In this document: positions 19,431 to 28,307 of the stretch, one piece after another
Layout: each line of letters starts with the position of its first letter
How positions within the stretch are numbered: the first letter of the stretch is position 1
Made by a program: the position numbers and the translations under genes
Source of the DNA: Chara braunii
Taxonomy: Eukaryota > Streptophyta > Charophyceae > Charales > Characeae
NCBI GenBank assembly: GCA_003427395.1
Contig: BFEA01000014.1
Location: 378,675 to 409,978 of the forward strand
Length of the DNA: 31,304 bases
Direction of reading: 5' to 3'
Notes under the pieces: model-generated
The model's input: only the letters and a program-made list of their open reading frames with translations
Told to the model about the DNA's origin: nothing
The model's database searches: none

Positions 19431-21300
19431 ACAGGCTCGTCATCTTTACCAAGGGATTGTTAGCCGCACGGTGGTGATAGGTGGATATTGGCAGCACGGG
19501 TGTGGGTGCGAGTGAGAGTCTGAGAGAACGAGGGAGGGAGGGAGAGAGAGAGAAAGAAAGGGTTGAGGGGAGAAAGAAGACCCGGGGGTGGCTGCGAACT
19601 TTCCTAGTGGTGACCAACGGATATGCTGGTTTTCCTCTGCTGTTTTTTGTGGCTGTTTCATTATATCTTGACGTGATTCTGACTAGATACGGCTGCTGCG
19701 TAAGTTTGGAGTACTACCGACTGTGAAGAAAAGGGGGGGGCTGTCGTCGCAAGAATGACTGCTGCAGTGATCGTCACTGTTGTAGAAGGATTGCTACCCG
19801 TCACTGAAAACAACAGGATTGCCGCTGCTCCAGGTTCCGAATAGGCAGGAACCATCACAAAGCTGATGGTCAGTTTGTTGTCTACTGAGTGGCTTTGGAG
19901 ATTGTGGTAGCAGTTCAAACGAACTGGTACGGTGGCTGTTTTTCTTAGTACTACTGCTGCAAGGTTGCCGCTGCTGTCTGCCTTTGGGCCTGTAGAGCTG
20001 CTGTTTCTTTTTGCGGGCTGGTTGCATGGACTCCAAACTGTGTTAAACTTTGCCTTTGTCTCTGGCCTGGTAGGTTTTTGAGTTGGTAAAGATCAGTGCT
20101 ATTGTTGGTCCCCTGTCCTGCTGTTTCGACAAGCAATGCACTGTTAGAATGATACCACATGACGATGCTACGACCTGGTTTCGCGTCAACGTCGTCGAGT
20201 AATTGTTACTTTTCTAAGTCCTCAAGGGTGGGGCCACTGTGTTTGTGGCTGCTAGGCTGAATTATAGCTGCTTCGAAGAGTTGCGGCAGTACGTTGAAGA
20301 AGCTGCTCATTTTTGCAACAACGGGAGAAATTGTTCGAGATGCTTTTTTTTTGTTAGTTCCCATGACTGCTGGCCCTGAAACCGTGGAACAATTGATGAG
20401 ATTATGTTGTTACTGTGTGATGTGCAGCAACTGTTTGTTGTACTTGTTGTGTGCTACTGAACCGTCCTACAACGCACAACTGCTGAGCGACACTATGTAT
20501 GCTAAATTGTTGGGCAGCACTGTGTGTTTTGCGTACAGAGCTTGCTGCGCAGTATACCTTAATTGAACACTGTTCTTCTCAAATTGAGCAATGACAAATT
20601 GGATTGAGTAGGAGCACAGTGGTTAGTGAGGGAGGTAACTGTTACTATGATCTGGGCCGAGTGATTGGCAGGGGTAGGTGTTGTCACTCAACTAGTTCGT
20701 AACTGCCGCCTGGCCTGGGGAGTTTGCGTATTGACGTCGAAACAGATTGTCATGGTTCCCTGCGAGGCTGTTGTTGCAGATGTCTTCAGAGGTTGCTGAG
20801 GTCGTTGTATTAGTCATTTGGGACCGCTACTACTGTTCGGAGAGTCGCTACTATGCGAAGGAGAACCGGGTGATGCTCTGTACTCTAATGAGAACTGCTT
20901 TTTGAAGAGACTGATGCCGCTACTCCAAACTGCGGTGTCTTGCTGTTACGCTTCTGGCGGAGGTTGCTGTTTCCCTCAGGCTGCTGGCATAGCTGCGCAG
21001 CTGTGCATGGATGAATTTGTTGGGTTTTGTTGTGTGGATCGCTGCCTTGGCTGTATCTTGTCGTATTACTGCGTTCTCAATCACTGTGCGAGCAACATCC
21101 AATTGAACTTGACTGCGATTGCTGTGTTTCAGGTCGAGCACGGGGAGTGGTCTATTTGAACGGTGTGTTTCTAGACTGCACATTGCGTCCTTGGTCAGCA
21201 GTTGGAGTGCGGCGGTTTAAAAGTGTGAACGGGCTTTGCGAACGGGTTATTACAGCACCTTAGGAGACTGTCAGGAGACTACTACTTGCGACTTGACCGC
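19431..21300. other. CTG/TTG-rich low-complexity region, no gene
   Basis: The plus strand is unusually rich in CTG, TTG and TGCTG; on the minus strand this reads as CAG/CAA-rich, giving short Gln-rich frames (for example ALQAQRQTAAATLQQ near 19960). A purine-rich GAGGGAGG(GA)n patch lies at 19530-19560 and a G8 run at 19732-19739. I see no domain on either strand. It may be a decayed Gln-rich coding or leader region of the inserted element. Confidence 0.4.
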
Positions 21301-21805
21301 GGTTCGGCCAGCTTCTGCTACGTTCCTGGCTGCCATTGCGGGGCCCTCAGGTGATTGAAGATATCAATGCCCTTTCCCACGAGTCTGAGTGTACCTCCCT
21401 TGTATCAGAGAGACTCAATGACATCTCCTTCTGTCCTTCTTACTCTATGTCTAGTCTGAGGTCACGAGAGGAAAGCGGCAGGCGGGATTGCAACCCATAG
21501 GACCGCAGCAAGACCTTGTGGGAGGTCTACCCACCGATTGCGGGAGCTCTGCCGGAGCCCAGGCGGGGTTCTGGAGGCAGGGAACACTCAGGTATAATTC
21601 TCATTTTACACGCGTGATCCCTTCCCTTAAACTGTATTACCCTTTGCTATTGTGTGTCTGCAAGTAAGACTGTGAGAGCTATTACTTTTGATTACTTTCA
21701 TTTCTGGATATGATCTGAAAGGTAAAATTGACAAATATGTATGACTTAATTCAGATTATCAGTATGAATTCAGACAAGACAAATTTGTGACTTTTATGTT
21801 GCGGG
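21301..21805. other. Unassigned DNA before the hairpin array
   Basis: No gene recognised. The sequence becomes AT-rich from about 21600. Confidence 0.5.
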
Positions 21806-22322
21806 GGCTGGGCGAACGCATAAGTTGCGGCCTGTTCAGTCATACGCACTCGTTACTTGTCTAAGCTGGGCTAGGCTACTCATAAGTTGGGTAGCCTGAC
21901 TCTACGCCATATGTAACTGTTTGGGCTGATCGGGGCACAACATAAGTTGTTGTGTTGTGGTCATATGCCTTTTGTCGTTGTTCAGGCAAAGGCTTGACTC
22001 CTCATGAGTTGAGGTGGTCCAAATCTTTGGGTCTGCCGAACGTTCAGGCTGACCGGCCTCACCATAAGTTGGTGCGGCTCGGTCATACGCCTTATGTCAA
22101 CTGTCTAGGCAGAAGCTGACCACACCAATGACACCATAACTTGGTGCGGCTCGGTCATATGCCTTAATGTTTATTCTGTTCAGGCAGACTATTCACACCA
22201 TAAGTTGGTGTGGTCAAGTCATGAGCCGCCAACATAAGGAGAATCAGAGTATACAATGTGGTACTTCTTTTTATTATGTATATCATTGGAAGGTTGGGCG
22301 CTATAAGTTGCGAGACCCAGCC
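21806..22322 (+). repeat. Covarying hairpin array, copy A (hairpins 1-8)
   Basis: Eight units about 60 bp apart (the last after a ~100-bp gap). Apical loops (TAAGT or a variant) start at 21821, 21883, 21943, 22005, 22065, 22137, 22201 and 22304. Each is closed by CA..TG and a variable stem: hairpin 2 has ten pairs (21873-21882 with 21888-21897), hairpin 3 has CACAACA/TGTTGTG, hairpin 7 has CACACCA/TGGTGTG. An outer helix lies beyond an internal loop (hairpin 1: GGCTGGGC 21806-21813 with GTTCAGTC 21834-21841; hairpin 5: TGACCG/CGGTCA). Several units are enclosed by GGC and GCC with a TAT or TAC bulge before GCC. Loop variants are TGAGT (hairpin 4) and TAACT (hairpin 6). I know no named family with this pattern. 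It could be a structured non-coding RNA or foldback DNA satellite; it has no open frame. Confidence 0.9.
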
Positions 22323-22591
22323 ATATTAGCCAGTAGAAGATAAAGGAGAGAAGAAAATAAGATTCATAGTATAAAATTGAGTGGTAACTTTGGGCAGGCT
22401 GACTCATCCATAAGTTGGGTAGTTGGTCCTATGCCCCTGATAACACAAAGGGCAGAGAGATAATATAAAACTTGACTATTTTTTCTTTCTAAACATAAGC
22501 TGATGTTTGGATGGGGAACCTCATAAGTTGAGGTGACCTGACCACTCATCTGAAGACAGAAAAGGATTGTGAATCTATTTATTAAATGCAG
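22323..22591 (+). repeat. Hairpins 9 and 10 plus AT-rich spacer
   Basis: Hairpin 9: ATCCA (22406-22410), loop 22411-22415, TGGGT (22416-22420). Hairpin 10: ACCTCA (22518-22523), loop 22524-22528, TGAGGT (22529-22534). A degenerate relative with CATAAGCTG and the arms AAACAT/ATGTTT spans 22491-22508. The rest is AT-rich without a gene. Confidence 0.8.
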
Positions 22592-23034
22592 TTGTGTTGC
22601 GGGGGCTGAGCAAATGCATAAGTTGCGGGTTGTTCAATCACACGCGCTTGTTGCTTGTTTAGGCTGGGCTGGACTACTCATAAGTTGAGTAGCCTAGTTC
22701 TACGCTATATGTCATCGTGTGGGCTGGCTAGGCACATCATAAGTTGGTGTGTTTTAGTCATATGCCTTTTGTTGTTGTTCAGGCTAAGGCTGACCCCTCA
22801 TAAGTTGAGGAGGTTCAGTTCTTTGTTTATGTCGAACGTTCAGGCTGACCAGCCTCACCATAAGTTGGTGTGGCCCTGTCATCGTCTAGACAGAAACTGG
22901 TCACACCATAAGTTGGTGTGATTTGGTCTTATGCCCTGTGTATACTTGTGCTACCAAACTAGAGCAACATGAGTTGGTGTGACCTAGTCATATAAACTGG
23001 CAGGTCAGTCACATCCAAAAGTTGGGTTGGCTGA
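22592..23034 (+). repeat. Covarying hairpin array, copy B (hairpins 11-18)
   Basis: Starts with the same GTTGCGGGGGCTG as copy A and repeats its hairpins in order, 796-798 bp downstream for the first five. Loops start at 22619, 22681, 22740, 22801, 22861, 22909, 22970 and 23018. Stems include TACTCA/TGAGTA (12), CACATCA/TGGTGTG (13), CCTCA/TGAGG (14), the perfect 8-bp TCACACCA/TGGTGTGA (16) and, in the last, outer TCAGTC/GGCTGA (23005-23010 with 23029-23034). Hairpin 17 (loop TGAGT) has a weak inner stem but keeps outer ACTAG/CTAGT. Hairpin 18 has loop AAAGT. Compared with copy A, substitutions in stems mostly keep pairing. Confidence 0.9.
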
Positions 23035-23444
23035 TCCTATGCCTTATGTAAGGAAGGGTAAAAGGGAATAACAAGAGTTTTTGAACGAACTATGCGACCT
23101 GGAAAGGTACCTGAGGGTTGGCGAGAAATGTTGTTACACTTACCTGTGTATGCTTTTGGGGCTATCTCTGGGGACTTCTCTTTTAGTAGGTTATTTGCTT
23201 TAGATGCTCGCTGAGTGCTGGAGCTAAGGTAGGTGAGATGGATGCTGGGAGGGAAACTTGGGATAATATAGGACTGACCCTACTAGGAGTTAGGATCGGT
23301 GTTAGCTCACGATGCCATCTTCAAGAAGAGATCGTGCAGACTATCTCCGGTTCTAACTATCAAGTAAGTGTCAGAAGTTAGTCCCAAGTATAGTTGTACT
23401 TTGTCTTTGCATTTTCAACTTTGTATAAATCTTAACAGTCTCTT
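23035..23444. other. Unassigned DNA after the hairpin array
   Basis: No gene or repeat recognised on either strand. Confidence 0.5.
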
Positions 23445-23640
23445 GTTCCTATGGGAAGCGTTGTCAAAATTTTACAGATCTGAAAGAGTTAGTCATTTTT
23501 AGACACTTGAAAGTTATGAAAAGACACTTTTCTTACGGGAAGCGCTGCCGAAATTTCTATATTTTAAAGAAGTTAAGGTATTTCAAAATTTGAGGATTCG
23601 ACACTCTGCCCTCGTTTAAGGGATATACTGTCGAAATTCC
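23445..23640. repeat. Diverged ~83-bp tandem repeat, three copies
   Basis: The block GGGAAGCG(T/C)TG(T/C)C(A/G)AAA(A/T)TT recurs with its GGG at 23453, 23537 and 23620 (third copy GGGATATACTGTCGAAATT). The intervals of 84 and 83 bp also share AAAGA..GTTA and a CATTTTTAGACA/GTATTTCAAAAT region. Confidence 0.7.
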
Positions 23641-25270
23641 TGACATTATTTTATAAACATCAGACGCTAGTTAAGAAGGTAGGTTTATTTCATGATCAGT
23701 CAAGCATGGTCTGGGCACATGCCTGTGCTGCATTGCAGGTCACCTTTATTCAAATTGATTCAAGATTTTGACTAGTATCAGCTTGATCCGATGAGAATCA
23801 TCTTCTGTTATCACTGATAACAGGTCAGTTGTCGATTCATCGGTTTTCGACTCAACTCCAATTCATTCTTGCCACTCAACCTAAAGGCTTTAGCCCTGTG
23901 GTTTGATTTGTTTCGTTGTGTTTTTACCCGGACTTTATTTGAATGACCATTTAATCAAGATGCTGAATATTTTCTTTTGAGAGTTACACAAAGAGTGATG
24001 CTTGTATGACTAAAGCGAGGGGTGTGAGTGCAAAGAATGGTTGAAGTTGACCCCGTGTAGTGCATGGACGTTTGGTTGAATCTTTGACGTGACTGCATGT
24101 ATGTTTGGTGATTCGGAATTTTGATTTGACTGCCTACGATCACTTAAGTATATATGGTTGAGAGGAGTCTCACTGTGATTGTGAGAAGTGATCGTCACAT
24201 ATTTATAACCTTCTATATATATGTACAAACATACTCGTTCGATGTTCGCGCGACCTATTGTGACCGTGTGCAAGGGTTAAACGGATTACACTTTGAGAGA
24301 AAAAGGAGATTCCCCTTTCATCATTTTTTACTTCTTAGAATTTTATAGTTGGACGTTAAAGTCCGTGACAACCATCAAAGTCAGACCCCTTGAGTTCTCT
24401 CCACGCCCTGGATGGTGGAGCTGGTCTCCTGGACAATAAGAGACGATTGTCACCGCAGGTATGAACTTGTGTACCACCCACTCTCCACAGGGTGCAGAAG
24501 AGGGTGTGGTGATCAACCGCCTTGGCGATTGTCTTGCGTCGAGAAATTAACCCCTCAAGGCGCGTGTCAGCCGATACTTGACTGTCGAAATGTGACCCGC
24601 GAGATCATCAAGGGTCGCATGATTTTGGGTACTACACAGTACTTCATCATAACGACTGCTTGCGTATGCTTGCATGGCTAGTCGATATGAGAAAGCCTTG
24701 CGCCCGCGTGATTTTATCTTAAGTCCCACGCGTGACGCCTAACCGACTTTCATTTTAAAGGGTTTTGGGTCGGACACTGAACGGACTAGGAGTGTTGTTG
24801 TGTTGTTTGTTGTTTGTTTTGTGTCCTTCTGTGTGTATGAGTGTTGTGGTGTAACGCGTGGTATGTACGATGCGTCCTAGTTGACCGACGACGAGTCGTG
24901 CTTGGGACCTCTGCCCCCCAATGCGTGAGTTCGCGTGCAGGTCCGATTGAGGGGCGTTGCCCGCGCGTACCCCCTATGCTACATCGAACGAGAAACGCCC
25001 TCCGTCGGGCTACCTCTGCAATTGCATACGAAAAACTTCCGCACGTGGTTCGGTAGCTCGGCGGGGATGCGCCCACCCAAGGGATGGTGACAACTCCCAC
25101 GGGTGGAGGTAAGCAATGCCTTGGGTGACCCTGTCCTGTCGTAGGGGCTCGCGAGAGGTATGGCTGGCGCACTCGGCCGGAGCGACAAACCGCGCTCTAC
25201 GACGAAGTCCTGCAAAATCCTGCGTGGCACGGCCGGGAGGGTCCCCCTGCGGGACCGATGCGCCCGACAC
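23641..25270. other. Right part of the insertion, no gene recognised
   Basis: Frames on both strands lack recognisable domains. Features are a G/T-rich low-complexity stretch at 24793-24855 and a GC-rich right end with a hairpin, GGTCCCC-CTGC-GGGACC, at 25239-25256, just inside the junction with element 2. Base composition changes from AT-rich to GC-rich near 24700, so more than one insertion may be present. Confidence 0.45.
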
Positions 25271-25897
25271 CACGTTGCTAAACCTTTGACCAATTTTCTG
25301 AAGAAGGAAGAACATTTGATCTGGACACCGGAGTGTGAGACGACTTTTCGACCGCTCAAAAAGACCCCGACTACTGCGCCGATCCTAGCGCGCCCCGATC
25401 TGACGAAACCGTTCGCTCTGCACACCGACTCGCATCCGCAGGCAATATCGACGGTGCTGACTGAACAGGGAGCAGATGGGAAGGAGCACTTTATCGAATA
25501 TGCGTCGAAGACACTGAGCCAGACTCAAGCAAATTACGAAGCCTTCAAAGGTGAATGTTTGACAGTGGAGTGGGGAATCCAACATTTTCGACCATATCTC
25601 CACGACCAGAAGTTCGTCCTCGTAACGGATCATCGGGCGTTGCTGTCCTTACGGGACAACATGGATTATACGGGAACTTTGGGAAGGTGGGCAATGAGGC
25701 TGCAAGACTACGATTTTGACATCCGTCACCACGCGACTAAACAACACGGAAACGCGGGCGGACTAACTCGCCTCCAGTCGCCGAAGAAGCCCGACGAACG
25801 AACGACGCATTCCGTGAAAGGAAGCTTCGCCCCTGACGGAGCCTCACTATGGAGAAGTACACGTCATCCGCAAGGGAAGCACTGGGGCGCGAGATGA
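25271..25897 (+). pseudogene. Gypsy element 2: RNase H domain (displaced continuation of RT)
   Basis: Begins HVAKPLTNFLKKEE, the sequence that normally directly follows the RT thumb, then LIWTPECETTFRPLK and PILARPDLTKP. RNase H follows: FALHTDSHPQAISTVL (first Asp), YEAFKGECLTVEWGIQHFRPYL (Glu) and FVLVTDHRALLSL (Asp), and NAGGLTRL where gypsy elements usually have VADALSRL, so the last conserved Asp is replaced. RNase H removes the RNA of the RNA-DNA hybrid. The frame continues as a low-complexity tail to 25897. The upstream part of the same open frame (25160-25270) is unrelated insert sequence. No integrase follows. Confidence 0.9.
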
Positions 25898-26127
25898 CGA
25901 CCCCTCTTGAAGCGACAACTATCCCTTCCTCTTCCCTCAACTCTTCGACCTACCTGTCTATCCTTCACCTCCCTCCTCGCCTATCCCTGTGTTCCTGTTT
26001 TTTCTGCACCTTGCCTATGATACCGAACCGGAGGGACTCACACCCCGGAGGACCTAGTTTTATCTCATGGGTGCAATGCAGTCAGTGCCGCGTAATCTGG
26101 TCCTACAGATATTGCATTAGGTACTGA

Positions 26128-26871
26128 GAGGAGGAGGAGTGGGAGGAGTACCATATCCCACATTCAGACCCCCCATCCTCGCAGAACCTTTCCGCTTCCG
26201 CCAGCCACCCAGGTGTGCCCCGGTCATTGACCTTAGCAGTTCCTTCGAGCCGGACGGTCCACCCGACGGATGTCGCATTCATGGTGGAGCCTGCAACCAT
26301 CCGGCTCGAAGCGATCGAGGGGGCCCCTCGTCCTGATCCTGCATGGGAGCTATATATGGAGCCGCCATTTGAAGGATGCGTCGTAGCCAGGCTGGCAGGA
26401 ACGCTCATCTACGAGGCCGGCCAGCGACCGAATGTAATGTACCACTTCCTCATCATTGCGGTACTCAGGAGGGAGCGAAGGCCGTATACCGAGACCCATC
26501 TGGTGATGACGGGCCCCGGGAATCGAACGGTGCAGCGATGGGTTGTACGCGCTACTGCGGATCTGGCGCCACGCGTCTTGGCACACGTACCAAGGGCGTT
26601 TCTCTATCCCTCCTTTGTCCAACACCACTTCAACGAGGTGGAGGCACCGACGACTGCGGTTGAGCTGGCAACCTTTCTTCCTCCTCTTCCTCCCCCTCTC
26701 AATCTCGAGACCCACCATTTCCTCAGATCTCTTTATTCTTCTTCCCCCTATCTTCCTCTTCTTTTCAGTTCTAATTACAAAGGTCGCGCGACAAAAGAGG
26801 CTGGAAAAAAAAAAAAAAAAACAGAGTTCGGGCCAGCTGACGATGAAGAGGCCGCCCGATCAGATGTATAA
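26128..26871 (+). CDS. Unrecognised open frame (~180-245 codons)
   Basis: Open from just after a TGA at about 26126 to 26871. The first Met codon in phase is in AFMVEPATIRLEAIEG; a GTG lies at 26215. Between there and about residue 150 it looks coding: WELYMEPPFEGCVVARLAG, YHFLIIAVLRRERRPYTETH, LVMTGPGNRTVQRWVVRA and ADLAPRVLAHVPRAFLYP. The C-terminal third is low complexity (PPLPPPLN, serine/leucine runs) and crosses an A17 tract at 26805-26821, so the true end is probably earlier. I do not recognise a family. It lies downstream of the element 2 RNase H fragment and may be another mobile-element protein or a host gene fragment. Confidence 0.4.
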   Translation, partial: EEEEWEEYHIPHSDPPSSQNLSASASHPGVPRSLTLAVPSSRTVHPTDVAFMVEPATIRLEAIEGAPRPDPAWELYMEPPFEGCVVARLAGTLIYEAGQRPNVMYHFLIIAVLRRERRPYTETHLVMTGPGNRTVQRWVVRATADLAPRVLAHVPRAFLYPSFVQHHFNEVEAPTTAVELATFLPPLPPPLNLETHHFLRSLYSSSPYLPLLFSSNYKGRATKEAGKKKKKTEFGPADDEEAARSDV

Positions 26872-26962
26872 TAGGAGGGGAGATTCTTAGCGATGCGGGA
26901 GGCATCGAAGTAAACTAGGTGATGAACTGGGCCAGCTGACGATAAAGTGGCCGCCCGAATCA
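26830..26962. repeat. Direct repeat of ~33 bp around a hairpin
   Basis: GGGCCAGCTGACGAT.AAG at 26830-26862 and 26929-26962, both continuing GGCCGCCCGA, are nearly identical and 99 bp apart. Between them CGATGC (26891-26896) and GCATCG (26902-26907) form a hairpin. Confidence 0.8.
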
Positions 26963-27185
26963 TCAAGGTAATTAGGAATTTAGAAGCATGATACAACAGT
27001 CACGAGACTGGTATGTTTTCGGAAACCCCTGCACATCACAGATGTGATGAGCCAGGATCCGTATTCGGCGGTTTCCCACACCCCTAACCTAAAGGGAAAA
27101 TCCCACATGGAACCCCCAAAGCACGGATTCAAGATAATGGGAAAAATGGTGCTTTATTTTTTCTTTTCTTTTCTTTTTCTTTTGT
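26963..27185. other. No gene seen
   Basis: Includes a TTTTC-type pyrimidine stretch at 27153-27187. Confidence 0.5.
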
Positions 27186-27741
27186 TTAAGAGGGGCAAAG
27201 TAGAAAATGTAATTCGGGTCTTGCGTGGCCGGTTAGCGGCCGCACTAGAGAATTCAAGAAACGGTTGGGAATTAGCGGGAGTAGGAGTTCTGAATTTTTT
27301 ACTATTTGCGCACGACTGTTTTTGAATTTCCCCACGCCGCGTAAACCCGTCCTCCCGCTCTGCATTCCCGCGCCATCTTCCCTTCTATCTCCCTCCTGTA
27401 TGTCTCTTCGTCTTCCCTCTAAGCGAAGTCTGATCCCCTCCTTCTCCTTTCCTTGCGAATGATTGGCTATCTGAATCGGTCTGATTGAGATGATCGGAGC
27501 AATGTGGTGGCCGCGGAAAGCGCACCCCACTTGGACGACCAACCCAATCGAGCAGAACATTCGACTCGCCTGCTTCGACTCTTCTGGAAACTCTGCCCCT
27601 CTCCTGTCCTGCTCAACTACACCCCGTGCTTTGCGCAGCCTCTCCGCCGCCTTCCGCACTATAAATTCTCGCAAAGCCTTCCTCTCACTCTCTTTGCTCT
27701 CGGCTGTAAGCTGCGCAAGCTATGCGCGAAGCCCATGGCAC
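27186..27741 (-). pseudogene. Unrecognised minus-strand frame with a long helical segment
   Basis: Minus-strand frame without an ATG near its beginning, open from a TAG at about 27720. It opens with a charged, helix-prone segment (ALREFIVRKAAERLRKARGV, then QDRRGAEFPEESKQASRMF) and a more hydrophobic part, CSIGLVVQVGCAF. The C-terminal half is basic and weak. A proline/threonine-rich frame further upstream on the same strand (27750-27960) may belong to it through a frameshift. It resembles the coiled linkers of retroelement gag proteins, but I recognise no motif. Confidence 0.3.
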
Positions 27742-28231
27742 TGGAAAGGCTCGACGTGCCCCGTGGTGGGCGAAGTGATGGCCGGTGGCGGAGTCAGCGG
27801 TGGACTTGGGGTAAGGCAGTCGGAGGGGCGGAGCGGTGGTGGAGATCAGACGCCGACAACAGCAGGGCCTTGTGGCTATGGTTGTCGGTGGTCTTGACGG
27901 ATTCGTTGGGGACTGGGCCCGAAGTAGCCAGTCGTCATAATTCTGTATTTTTAAAGATGAAGCTTTTTCTCCATTGCTGCTTTGTCCCCGTGTGATGTGT
28001 GTATGACTCCAAAAGTTGGGTAATCTATTATGCATGTCGCGTGTGACGATCTATGGATGTTGAAAGTTTAATTGAAGGCTCTCTGGGTATGCGTGTGTGT
28101 ATGCGCCTTTCTGTCGGATGAGTGGAAGAATTGAGTGTCGATTGCTTGCACAAGCGCATGAATGTGAGAGTTCTTCCCATCTCCCTTCCTTTTGATCAAA
28201 TTGCGCAAGCGTGTGTGTGATACGCGCCTAC

Positions 28232-28233
<2 letters not shown>
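27742..28233. other. No gene recognised; isolated hairpin-like fragment near 28.0 kb
   Basis: GACTCCAAAAGTTGGGTA at 28005-28022, followed by TCTATTATGC, resembles hairpin 18 of the array (CATCCAAAAGTTGGGT then CTATGCC). Frames on both strands are otherwise unremarkable. Confidence 0.4.

Positions 28234-28282
<49 letters not shown>
28234..28282. repeat. (CT)n microsatellite
   Basis: About 24 uninterrupted CT dinucleotides. Confidence 0.97.
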
Positions 28283-28284
<2 letters not shown>

Positions 28285-28307
28285 CGCTGGTCAGGACCTA
28301 TGTATCA

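Larger units (their letters stand above)
17693..25270 (-). mobile_element. ~7.57-kb insertion splitting gypsy element 2
   Basis: RT coding stops after an Arg codon ending at 17698 and RNase H coding resumes at 25271 in the phase expected if the two were once adjacent. GCCCG is present at both junctions (17693-17697 and 25262-25266) and could be a 5-bp target duplication. Alternatively the element runs from TGTCGG at 17699 to CCCGACA ending at 25269, which would give the inverted ends normal for an LTR element but no clear duplication. The left end is LTR-like block R in minus orientation. No pol gene was found inside, so it would be a non-autonomous or decayed element, or several nested insertions. 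Confidence 0.7.

Noticed and set aside
21400-21410. TTGTATCAGAG, close to the Met-tRNA primer site
   Set aside because: It lacks the TGG start required for pairing with the tRNA CCA end, and no LTR is recognisable next to it.
21806-23034. CRISPR-like array
   Set aside because: Repeats are imperfect and structured with variable stems, spacing is irregular, the DNA is eukaryotic and there are no cas genes.
21806-23034. Tandem tRNA-derived repeat (7-base loop reading ATAAGTT has a T in the U33 position)
   Set aside because: Position 37 would be a pyrimidine, there is no B-box or T-arm, and the outer helices do not make a cloverleaf.
24841-25425. Minus-strand frames across the right end of the insertion
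   Set aside because: They run across the junction into the antisense of RNase H and have no domain.
27655-27670. TATA box (CTATAAATTC) of a host gene on the plus strand
   Set aside because: No convincing coding region follows on the plus strand, and the site lies inside a minus-strand frame.
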